A stretch of 46,697 nt of DNA, from contig CAMUYR010000026.1 in the NCBI GenBank assembly GCA_947164965.1, forward strand, positions 1 to 46,697, read 5' to 3'. The stretch's first letter is position 1. Every line of letters begins with the position of its first letter. This document shows positions 23,343 through 31,249 of the stretch, in pieces. The notes beneath the pieces were generated by a model, which had not been told where the DNA came from, ran no database searches, and worked only from the letters and a program-made list of their open reading frames with translations. A program made the translations under genes and the position numbers. The stretch comes from an uncultured Prevotella sp. (lineage in GTDB: Bacteria; Bacteroidota; Bacteroidia; Bacteroidales; Bacteroidaceae).

Positions 23343-26300
23343 ATGAAACGACTTATTATCATTGCCCTGTCGCTTCTGACAATGTTGAGCGCGGAGGCTG
23401 AACCGCTTTGGATGCGTTTTCCAGCTATCTCACCAGATGGCAAGACTATCGTGTTTTCTTATAAAGGCGATCTGTTTACCATTCCTGTGAATGGAGGACA
23501 GGCTCGACAGATTACAACCAATGCAGCATACGATGCCTATCCTGTATGGAGTCCTGATGGAAGCCGCATCGCTTTCGCTTCTACCCGTGAAGGAAGTCTT
23601 GACATCTATGTGGTAAGTAAAGACGGAGGAGTGCCCACACGCTTGACGACGCATAGTTCGGATGAGACTCCTATGTCTTGGAGTGACAATAATCATGTGC
23701 TGTTTAGTGCTGCGATGATGCCCACGGCGCAATCATCCATATTTGCACAGCGTGATTTTCCTCAGGTCTTTGAGGTTTCTTCGCAAGGTGGCGAACGTCC
23801 TCGACTCTATAGTGTGATTACGATGGAGGATGTCAGTATCAATGCTCGTGGCGAACTTCTTTATCACGACAAGAAGGGTTATGAGGACCCCTTCCGCAAG
23901 CATCACCAGAGCTCTATCTGTCGTGATATCTGGCTCTTGAGCAACGATAAATATACTAAACTGACAACGTTCCGAGGTGAAGACCGTACCCCGCGTTGGG
24001 CTCCTGATGGGAAGTCGTTCTATTATCTCAGTGAACAGGATGGCTCGTTTAATGTTTGGTTGCGGGCAGTTGATGGCACGTCAGACAAGCAAGTGACTCA
24101 TCATAAGCAGAATCCCGTAAGATTCCTGACCGTAGCTAACGATGGCACACTTTGCTATGGCTACGACGGAGAGATTTATACCTATAGTGGTGGTAAGGAA
24201 CAAAAGGTATCTGTGAGCATTACTATCGATAAAGGGGACCGCAGCCTGATTAGGCAGTTGCAGACCTCTGGAGCCACAGAGATCAGTCTGTCGCCAAAGA
24301 ACAAGGAGATAGCTTTCGTGATGCATGGCGATGTCTATGTGACATCCATCGATTATAAGACAACCAAGCAGATTACGGATACTCCAGAGCAGGAACGCAG
24401 CATCAGTTTCTCACCCGACGGAAGAAGTCTGGTGTATGGTGCTGAGCGTGGTGGACACTGGCAACTCTATCAGACAACAATTGTTCGCAAGGAGGAGAAA
24501 CAATTTACCTATGCTACCGACTTAAAGGAGGAACGGCTTATCAACAGCGACATCACTTCTTTGCAGCCACAATACTCACCCGATGGTAAGAAGGTGGCAT
24601 TCTTTGAGAATCGTGGTGACCTGCGCGTTCTTGACCTCGCCACACGTCAAGTAAAGACCGTGCTCGATGCGAAGTATAACTACTCTTACAGAGATGGCGA
24701 CCTCGGCTTCGAATGGAGTCCTGACAGTCGTTGGCTTCTGGCAAGCTATATCGGCACTGGCGGATGGAACAACAGCGATATTGCTTTGGTTGATGCTACA
24801 GGCCAGAAAGAACCTTATAACCTTACCAATAGTGGTTATAATGATTTTGGTGGCAAATGGGCTCTGGGTGGCAAGGCGATGATATTCGAGAGCGATCGTG
24901 CTGGTTACCGTAGTCATGGTAGCTGGGGTGCTGAGTCTGATGCTTATCTGATGTTCTTTGATCTCGATGCCTATAACCGTTTCCGTATGACCAAGGAGGA
25001 AAAGGCGCTTGCTGATGAGGCAGAGAAGGAAGCGAAGAAGGCTGCTGATGAGGCGAAGAAAGATAAGAAGGACAAAAAGGATAAAAAGGATAAAAAGGAT
25101 AAGAAGTCAGCTAAGGGTAAGAAGACCACAGAGGAGAAATCCGTCTTTACCCCAGACCTTGAGAATTGTCGTGACCGTATTGTTCGCCTGACTGTTAATT
25201 CGAGTCGTCTGGGCGACTATGTGTTGAGTCCCAAGGGTGATACGCTCTATTATCAAACACCTTTCGAAGGTGATGCTGACCTTTGGAAACGTGATTTCCT
25301 GGAAGGTAAGACAGAACTGGTGCTCAAGGGCGTCGGGCGTGGACAGATGATTGCTGACAAGGAATTCAAGAACTTGTACATGGCAGGACGCTCTATTAAG
25401 AAGATAGAACTCTCTGGACACAACAGCAAGGATGTCGAATTCGAGGCTCCCTTCAACTACCGTCCATATCAGGAGCGTCAGTATCTGTTCGATCATATCT
25501 GGCAACAGGTGCAGGATAAGTTCTACGATCCGAAGATGCATGGTGTCGACTGGCAGGCCTATCGTAAGATCTATGAGAAGTTCCTGCCACATATCAACAA
25601 TAACTACGACTTCCGCGATATGCTTTCCGAGATGCTTGGCGAACTGAACGCCTCGCATACTGGTGCCCGTTACTATGGCGGTGGTGCCTCCATGTCTACA
25701 GCCCATCTGGGTGTGTTTATAGACCCTGCCTACGATGGTGACGGCCTGCGTATTGAGGAGACGATACGTCGTAGCCCTCTTGCTGCTAAGGGTATCGCTT
25801 CGGGAAGCATCATCGAGAAGATTGATGGTACCCCCATCAAGAAGGGCATGGACTATAACTACTTGCTCGACGGTAAGGTTGGCAAGCCTGTGCGCCTGAC
25901 CATCAATGGTCGCGATGTTGTTATTCGTCCAGTCAACCAGTCTCAACTTGAGGAATTGCTTTATCGCCGTTGGGTCGATCGCAAGCGTCAGATGGTCGAC
26001 AGCCTATCTGGAGGTCGACTGGCCTATGTCCACGTCAAAGCAATGGACAGCGAGTCGTTCCGCCAGGTGTATAGCGACCTGCTTAGCGATAAGAACCGCA
26101 ACCGCGAGGCTGTCATCGTAGACGAGCGCTATAATGGCGGTGGATGGTTGCACGACGACCTCTGCACTTTGCTTAGCGGCCGGCAGTACCAAAGCTTCGT
26201 GCCTCATGGCAAATATGTCGGCTACGACCCCTTCAACAAATGGGTAAAGCCTTCGTGCGTGCTGATTTGTGAGGATGACTACAGCAATGGTCACGGATTC

Positions 26301-26585
26301 CCATGGGTCTATCGTGAACTCGGCATTGGCAAACTTATTGGTACACCTGTAGCTGGTACGATGACTGCTGTGTGGTGGGAGACGTTGATGGACCGTACCT
26401 TGGTATTTGGAATTCCACAGGTGGGATGTCTGGATATGAGGGGTAAGTTTGGCGAGAATAATGAACTGTTCCCTGATATTGAGGTTTATAACACACCAGA
26501 TGACTATATCCATGGGCGTGACCGTCAGTTGGAGGCTGCTGTCGAGGAGATGCTACGTCAGGTGGGGACTGCCGATAAGAAATAA
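23343..26585 (+). CDS. Exported tricorn-like protease (beta-propeller, PDZ, S41 peptidase)
   Basis: ATG at 23343 (after AAAACAAGTAAAAAT) gives a 1080-residue exported protein with a signal peptide ending LSAEAEP. The N-terminal half is a TolB/WD-like propeller with repeated SPDG motifs (FPAISPDGKTIVFSYKGDLF, YPVWSPDGSRIAFAST, ISFSPDGRSLVYGAE, PQYSPDGKKVAFFENRG). Around residues 556-600 there is a Lys/Asp/Ala low-complexity stretch with repeated KKD units. A core domain follows, then a PDZ domain (GVFIDPAYDGDGLRIEETI, AKGIASGSIIEKIDGTPI) and an S41-type catalytic end (ERYNGGGWLHDDL, DDYSNGHGFPW with the candidate Ser, GTPVAGTMTAVWWE). It probably degrades peptides in the periplasm. The open frame upstream of 23343 covers the promoter and is rejected. 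Confidence 0.92.
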   Translation: MKRLIIIALSLLTMLSAEAEPLWMRFPAISPDGKTIVFSYKGDLFTIPVNGGQARQITTNAAYDAYPVWSPDGSRIAFASTREGSLDIYVVSKDGGVPTRLTTHSSDETPMSWSDNNHVLFSAAMMPTAQSSIFAQRDFPQVFEVSSQGGERPRLYSVITMEDVSINARGELLYHDKKGYEDPFRKHHQSSICRDIWLLSNDKYTKLTTFRGEDRTPRWAPDGKSFYYLSEQDGSFNVWLRAVDGTSDKQVTHHKQNPVRFLTVANDGTLCYGYDGEIYTYSGGKEQKVSVSITIDKGDRSLIRQLQTSGATEISLSPKNKEIAFVMHGDVYVTSIDYKTTKQITDTPEQERSISFSPDGRSLVYGAERGGHWQLYQTTIVRKEEKQFTYATDLKEERLINSDITSLQPQYSPDGKKVAFFENRGDLRVLDLATRQVKTVLDAKYNYSYRDGDLGFEWSPDSRWLLASYIGTGGWNNSDIALVDATGQKEPYNLTNSGYNDFGGKWALGGKAMIFESDRAGYRSHGSWGAESDAYLMFFDLDAYNRFRMTKEEKALADEAEKEAKKAADEAKKDKKDKKDKKDKKDKKSAKGKKTTEEKSVFTPDLENCRDRIVRLTVNSSRLGDYVLSPKGDTLYYQTPFEGDADLWKRDFLEGKTELVLKGVGRGQMIADKEFKNLYMAGRSIKKIELSGHNSKDVEFEAPFNYRPYQERQYLFDHIWQQVQDKFYDPKMHGVDWQAYRKIYEKFLPHINNNYDFRDMLSEMLGELNASHTGARYYGGGASMSTAHLGVFIDPAYDGDGLRIEETIRRSPLAAKGIASGSIIEKIDGTPIKKGMDYNYLLDGKVGKPVRLTINGRDVVIRPVNQSQLEELLYRRWVDRKRQMVDSLSGGRLAYVHVKAMDSESFRQVYSDLLSDKNRNREAVIVDERYNGGGWLHDDLCTLLSGRQYQSFVPHGKYVGYDPFNKWVKPSCVLICEDDYSNGHGFPWVYRELGIGKLIGTPVAGTMTAVWWETLMDRTLVFGIPQVGCLDMRGKFGENNELFPDIEVYNTPDDYIHGRDRQLEAAVEEMLRQVGTADKK

Positions 26586-26641
26586 CATGCTGCTTTTGAC
26601 GAAAAAATGGTAAAAGGTTTGGCTATTCGACAGATTTGATG

Positions 26642-26649
26642 TAACTTTG
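26642..26649 (+). promoter_or_regulatory. -7 promoter box for typA
   Basis: TAACTTTG followed by CAGCC lies 22 bp before the typA ATG at 26672. Confidence 0.65.
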
Positions 26650-26671
26650 CAGCCGTTTTTATAAAGTAAGT

Positions 26672-28474
26672 ATGCAGGATATCAGGAATATTGCGATTAT
26701 TGCGCATGTAGACCACGGCAAGACGACGCTCGTGGACAAGATGATGCTGGCAGGAAACCTGTTCCGTGAGGGACAAAACCTGTCGAGCCAGGTATTGGAT
26801 GCCAACGACTTAGAGCGTGAGCGAGGCATCACCATTCTTTCGAAGAATGTGAGTATCAATTGGAAAGGAACAAAGATTAATATTATCGACACTCCGGGCC
26901 ACTCCGATTTTGGTGGCGAGGTAGAGCGTGTGCTTAACATGGCAGACGGCTGTCTGTTGTTGGTCGACGCCTTCGAGGGTCCTATGCCCCAAACACGTTT
27001 TGTGTTGCAGAAAGCATTGCAGATTGGTCTGAAACCTATCGTGGTGGTCAACAAGGTCGACAAACCGAATTGTCGCCCAGAGGAGGTCTACGAGATGGTG
27101 TTCGACCTCATGTTTTCGCTGAATGCTACTGAAGACCAGTTGGACTTCCCTGTGGTCTATGGCTCAGCCAAGAACGGATGGATGAGTGAGGATTGGCAGA
27201 AGCCTACAGATAATATCACCTATCTGCTCGATAAGATTGTCGAGGTGATTCCTGCTCCACAGCAGATTGAGGGCACGCCTCAGATGCTTATCACCTCGTT
27301 AGACTATAGCTCGTATACAGGTCGTATCGCTGTAGGTCGTGTACATCGTGGCCAACTGAAGGATGGACAGCAGGTAACTATCGCCCATCGCGATGGTTCT
27401 CTGGAGAAGACGAAGATCAAGGAACTGCATACTTTCGACGGTATGGGTCATCAGCGCACGCAGTCAGTAGACTGTGGCGACATTTGCGCAGTCATTGGAC
27501 TGGAGAAGTTTGAGATTGGCGATACCATCTGCGATATTGAGAATCCAGAGCCACTGCCTCCTATTGCTATCGACGAGCCTACCATGTCGATGCTCTTCAC
27601 CATCAACGACTCACCTTTCTTTGGTAAGGAGGGTAAGTTTGTGACTTCACGCCACATCAACGACCGTTTGGAGAAAGAGTTGGAGAAGAACTTGGCGCTG
27701 CGTGTTGAGCCCTACGAGGATTCCACCGATAAGTGGGTGGTGTCTGGTCGTGGCGTGCTTCATCTCTCTGTGCTCATCGAGACCATGCGTCGTGAGGGTT
27801 ACGAGCTTCAGGTTGGACAGCCTCAGGTTATCTACAAGGAGATTGACGGACAGAAGTGCGAACCTATTGAAGAGTTGACCATTAACGTGCCTGAGGAGTT
27901 TGCCTCGAAGATGATTGATATGGTGACACGTCGTAAAGGCGAGATGACCTCTATGGAGGCTCAAGGCGAGCGTACCAATATCGAATTCGACATTCCTTCG
28001 CGTGGTATTATCGGTCTGCGCACCAATGTGCTGACAGCCAGTCAGGGCGAGGCCATCATGGCCCATCGTTTTAAGGAGTATCAACCCTTTAAGGGAGAAA
28101 TCGAACGCCGCGTCAACGGTTCGATGATTGCCTTGGAGACAGGTAATGCTTTTGCTTATGCCATCGATAAACTGCAGGATCGCGGTAAGTTCTTTATCGA
28201 TCCAGGCGAGGATGTCTATTTGGGACAGGTCGTTGGTGAGCATGTTCATGATAACGACCTCGTCATCAACGTCTGCAAAGCCAAACAACTCACCAATGTC
28301 CGTGCCTCTGGTACTGACGAGAAGGCGCGCATTGTTCCCAAGGTTGTTATGTCGCTGGAGGAATGTCTGGAATACATCAAGGAAGACGAGCTGGTGGAGG
28401 TAACCCCACAGTCTATGCGTATGCGTAAGATTATCCTTGATCACGACCAGCGCAAGAAGGCTAACAAACAGTAA
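26672..28474 (+). CDS. typA: Translational GTPase TypA/BipA
   Basis: TypA is a ribosome-associated GTPase involved in stress adaptation and assembly. The 600-residue protein has all the G motifs: AHVDHGKTTL (G1), ERGITI (G2), DTPGHSDFGGE (G3) and NKVDKP (G4). EF-G-like domains III and V and the TypA-specific C-terminal domain (FNIPSRGIIG-like DIPSRGIIGLRTN, LGQVVGEHVHDNDLVINVCKAKQLTN, VEVTPQSMRMRK) follow. The length is standard. It is apparently a single-gene transcript. Confidence 0.97.
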   Translation: MQDIRNIAIIAHVDHGKTTLVDKMMLAGNLFREGQNLSSQVLDANDLERERGITILSKNVSINWKGTKINIIDTPGHSDFGGEVERVLNMADGCLLLVDAFEGPMPQTRFVLQKALQIGLKPIVVVNKVDKPNCRPEEVYEMVFDLMFSLNATEDQLDFPVVYGSAKNGWMSEDWQKPTDNITYLLDKIVEVIPAPQQIEGTPQMLITSLDYSSYTGRIAVGRVHRGQLKDGQQVTIAHRDGSLEKTKIKELHTFDGMGHQRTQSVDCGDICAVIGLEKFEIGDTICDIENPEPLPPIAIDEPTMSMLFTINDSPFFGKEGKFVTSRHINDRLEKELEKNLALRVEPYEDSTDKWVVSGRGVLHLSVLIETMRREGYELQVGQPQVIYKEIDGQKCEPIEELTINVPEEFASKMIDMVTRRKGEMTSMEAQGERTNIEFDIPSRGIIGLRTNVLTASQGEAIMAHRFKEYQPFKGEIERRVNGSMIALETGNAFAYAIDKLQDRGKFFIDPGEDVYLGQVVGEHVHDNDLVINVCKAKQLTNVRASGTDEKARIVPKVVMSLEECLEYIKEDELVEVTPQSMRMRKIILDHDQRKKANKQ

Positions 28475-28490
28475 TAAAGTTCAAAAAATA

Positions 28491-28623
28491 GGGTTTACCA
28501 TCACTTTCTGATTTAACTTTCAGATATTCAAATATTTAAGAGGTGATGGTAAGCCCTGTTTACCGTCACTTTACCATCACTAAACTCCGAGTATACCCGT
28601 AGTAAACCTCCATTAGCCATCAC
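28491..28623. repeat. Cluster of TTTACCATCAC repeats after typA
   Basis: The 11-mer TTTACCATCAC occurs at 28494-28504 and 28570-28580, with variants TTTACCGTCAC (28559-28569) and TTAGCCATCAC (28613-28623). An inverted copy, GTGATGGTAAG, lies at 28543-28553. The first and inverted copies make a hairpin (GGGTTTACCATCAC with GTGATGGTAAGCCC, one G-T pair) that could end the typA transcript, although no T-tract follows. The 279-base gap holds no credible gene besides these repeats and the next promoter. Confidence 0.75.
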
Positions 28624-28681
28624 TACCTAAACGCTTTTATAAAAAATTACTTAATTCTTTTGTCATTTAAGAAAAAATACT

Positions 28682-28689
28682 TATCTTTG
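28682..28689 (+). promoter_or_regulatory. -7 promoter box of the caspase operon
   Basis: TATCTTTG followed by CACC matches TAnnTTTG. It lies 64 bp before the caspase ATG at 28754. The genes after it are 2-25 bases apart with no further promoter box seen. Confidence 0.65.
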
Positions 28690-28753
28690 CACCATGACCT
28701 ATTAACAACAAAGAGGCTAAAACGTATTACTATTGATTAAAAGTTGATGAGCT

Positions 28754-29887
28754 ATGAATAAAAAGGTTATTTCTCGTTGTATTCTGCTACTATTGTTAGC
28801 ACTCATGACGATTGCTGTTCAAGGACAGCAATTGCATACCATAATCTTTGCCGATACCAATGACAGATCCATTGGTAAATCAGTTCTTCAAGATTATTAC
28901 AGTATATCGGTTGAGGCAAGTACCATAGCGTCTGCTATAGGCATGCAACTAAAATCTTACTATTTTAAAGGTGATCAATGTTCGAATGCTAATTTAAGGA
29001 AAGTGCTGAACCAGTTACGAACAGAAACTGATGATGTGATTTTGTTCTACTACACAGGTCACGGCACACGTTCACAGGCCGATGTTTCAGAATTTCCGCA
29101 AATGTGTCTTGGAAGTAATCGTGACAACGATTTCTATCCCCTCGAAAAAGTTTTGCAACAATTGAACGAACAACCTGCTCGTTTAAAAATTGTTATTGGG
29201 GATTGCTGTAATAATGTCGTAAATGGTGTAACGCCTAAAGACTATCAGACTCGAAGTGCAACGGTGTTGACAAAAGGACCTGTTGATGTCTATAATAATT
29301 TGTTTGCCAATAATCGTGGTTTTATGATTGCTTCAGGTAGTACAAAAGGTGAGACATCTGTCGGTTGGTCTCAAGGAGGCGCATTTACCCTCAGCCTTCT
29401 TAGCGTATTGAAACATTATGCCACCAGTGGCTTGTCTGCTACATGGGATTATGTGATGGCCGATACAAGAGCCACCACTTTTGAGTATGCCAAACATACG
29501 CCAGTTTATAGTGTCAATATTAGAGAGGTAGAAACAGCTACAGCAGCTCCTCAATATCAAGAACCTCAGAATACTGCTGTAGATGATGGTTCAGAAGATA
29601 TTGAGAAGATAACCATTCTTACTGCCATAGGAAATGAGAATGTTCCGATAGAGACCAGAGTTAAGATACAGGATAAAGCCCTTAAGGCATTGTTTAGCAA
29701 TCCGAATGTGAAGGTAGAGGTTGTAGGCAGCAATGGTATGACGATTGTTGCGACAGAGAAAGCCTCCGATTTCGTGCTGCGCTTATGTACAACTCATAAT
29801 CTCGTCAATCTTGTTGAAGTAGACAAGACTGAAGACAACAGGGGAAGATACACCTATCTTAAAGTTCACGAAATTTACAAAAGATAA
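28754..29887 (+). CDS. Exported caspase-like peptidase (clan CD, C14) with a novel C-terminal domain
   Basis: The 377-residue protein has a signal peptide (about residues 1-24, ending VQGQ). A caspase p20-type fold follows: LHTIIFADTNDRSIG, a DVILFYYTGHGTR strand with the catalytic His at 103, and LKIVIGDCCNN with the likely nucleophile Cys 152. A later GFMIASGSTKGETS segment fits the p10-side substrate strand. Residues from about 288 to the end form a separate domain (ALKALFSNPNVKVEVVG, TIVATEKASDFVLRL) that reappears at the end of the fourth downstream protein (33949-36522). It leads a tight five-gene operon of exported proteins. The peptidase family is clear; its substrate and trigger are unknown. 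Confidence 0.88.
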   Translation: MNKKVISRCILLLLLALMTIAVQGQQLHTIIFADTNDRSIGKSVLQDYYSISVEASTIASAIGMQLKSYYFKGDQCSNANLRKVLNQLRTETDDVILFYYTGHGTRSQADVSEFPQMCLGSNRDNDFYPLEKVLQQLNEQPARLKIVIGDCCNNVVNGVTPKDYQTRSATVLTKGPVDVYNNLFANNRGFMIASGSTKGETSVGWSQGGAFTLSLLSVLKHYATSGLSATWDYVMADTRATTFEYAKHTPVYSVNIREVETATAAPQYQEPQNTAVDDGSEDIEKITILTAIGNENVPIETRVKIQDKALKALFSNPNVKVEVVGSNGMTIVATEKASDFVLRLCTTHNLVNLVEVDKTEDNRGRYTYLKVHEIYKR

Positions 29888-29905
29888 CTAATAAAACAAA
29901 CGACT

Positions 29906-30523
29906 ATGAAGAAGTTCTTATCAATTGTGATTTTAGCTTTTATCACATCATTATCTGCACAGGCTCAAGTCAACGATCTGTCGGAGCAGGATATTCAGGC
30001 TTTCAAAGACAGAGTAGGTGAGGTGATCGATATGTTTCAGAACAACCTCAATATTCTGGCAGGAAAGAAACACTCGATCAAGGTGAAATCCGTCTATAAG
30101 AAGAGTGCCTTGAAATTGTTTATTGGAGAAGGTTTGCCTTATACAGACCCTGACGGCAATAATCGTGAGGGCGTACAAATGCAGGTGTCGAGCGTTAGAA
30201 ACGGTAAGGTGGTAAAGCGCAAGACCGCTCTTACAACTTATCTCGAAAATCTTATCAAATTGCCCTACGCAGAAGTGAATCTGACACAGGCAGACACCTA
30301 TCGCATCAGTAATATATATAAGGTGGGCGATCACTATGAAGCAACAGCCACTATCTTCCAACGCTTTGAAGGCTATGTTGGCAAAGATAAAAGGAAGAAG
30401 TATAGCGATGTGACACAGAAGAACATCAAGGTATATATTATACCAGAAAACGACTACGTACTGGGTCAGCATTGGAGTGTCCGTCTCGGAGATATCGAGG
30501 TTGTTGATACGACGCAGGAATAA
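29906..30523 (+). CDS. Exported protein of the caspase operon, possibly NTF2-like
   Basis: The 205-residue protein has a signal peptide (residues 1-20, ending LSAQAQ). The mature domain has an N-terminal helix (DIQAFKDRVGEVIDMFQNNLNIL) and alternating strands, including ISNIYKVGDHYEATATIFQ, RFEGYVGKDKRKKYSDVT and NIKVYIIP, ending HWSVRLGDIEVV. That helix-then-strand pattern, ending in a W-x-V-x-L-x-D-I strand, is reminiscent of NTF2-like folds. The N-terminal domains of the two large proteins downstream show a comparable layout. I do not recognise a named family. It starts 18 bases after the caspase stop. Confidence 0.75.
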   Translation: MKKFLSIVILAFITSLSAQAQVNDLSEQDIQAFKDRVGEVIDMFQNNLNILAGKKHSIKVKSVYKKSALKLFIGEGLPYTDPDGNNREGVQMQVSSVRNGKVVKRKTALTTYLENLIKLPYAEVNLTQADTYRISNIYKVGDHYEATATIFQRFEGYVGKDKRKKYSDVTQKNIKVYIIPENDYVLGQHWSVRLGDIEVVDTTQE

Positions 30524-30525
30524 TC

Positions 30526-31224
30526 ATGATGAGAGCGCTGCTGATAACTGTTCTGCTATGCCTCACATTCCCTTTCTCTGCTTCTTCTCAGACTTATTTC
30601 CCAGAGCCGATAAAAGAAGATTTTCTGAAGGGGAGAGTGAAGCAGGTAGAAGAGTTTATAGCGCGCTTTAACTATGAAGAAGACTGGCAAGGAAAGAAGG
30701 TGGAGGATGGATCAGACCCTTTTCTGAGGTCGAAGTATATCCATACTTTGTTCGATTATGACCGTTTCCGTCAGAAAGACGGGAGTCTGATTCCTGAAGC
30801 AGAGCAATTTATACAGGACGTCGTAAAACACCGCTACCTCATTCACTATAATGACACCTCGTGGATGGCCAAGGTGAAGTGTAAAGCTGTGGCAGCCAAG
30901 AAGCGGTCTGACCTGATACTTTACCTCCATACTAAACAGATAGCCCCTCACGAATATGCGTGGATCGTAACAAGAGCTGAAAGCCCCTTGCTTAAAAGCC
31001 CTTCAGACTCTCTCCCCAACCTCAAAATATCGCCTGTTGAACATGAAATAGGATTCACGGGACTTCTCTCCCTCAAGAACATCGGCAAACTGAAAATTAC
31101 GCAGATAGAGGATGTCAGCTTCCATTTCCGTAATGTGCCCGGTTATTCCTTTACGATTGAAAGAATAGAACGGAAGAACTCTTATAATACGGGATGGCTG
31201 ATTACAAGCCTCAACAAATTGTAA
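30526..31224 (+). CDS. Exported hypothetical protein of the caspase operon
   Basis: The 232-residue protein has a signal peptide (about residues 1-21, ending SASSQ). The mature part begins with a helix (KGRVKQVEEFIARFNYEEDW) and an FLRSKYIHTLFDYDRF segment. Beta-rich sequence follows (MAKVKCKAVAAKKRSDLILYLHTK, YAWIVTRAESPLL) and it ends in VPGYSFTIERIERKN. The layout is similar to, but not clearly homologous with, the preceding protein. It starts two bases after that gene's stop. No catalytic motif was seen. Confidence 0.72.
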   Translation: MMRALLITVLLCLTFPFSASSQTYFPEPIKEDFLKGRVKQVEEFIARFNYEEDWQGKKVEDGSDPFLRSKYIHTLFDYDRFRQKDGSLIPEAEQFIQDVVKHRYLIHYNDTSWMAKVKCKAVAAKKRSDLILYLHTKQIAPHEYAWIVTRAESPLLKSPSDSLPNLKISPVEHEIGFTGLLSLKNIGKLKITQIEDVSFHFRNVPGYSFTIERIERKNSYNTGWLITSLNKL

Positions 31225-31249
31225 TGACTTGATCTAAAAACTTATAACT

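Noticed and set aside
25107..25946. 279-codon open frame on the minus strand inside the tricorn-like gene
   Set aside because: It lies opposite well-conserved PDZ/peptidase coding sequence and its translation shows no known motif.
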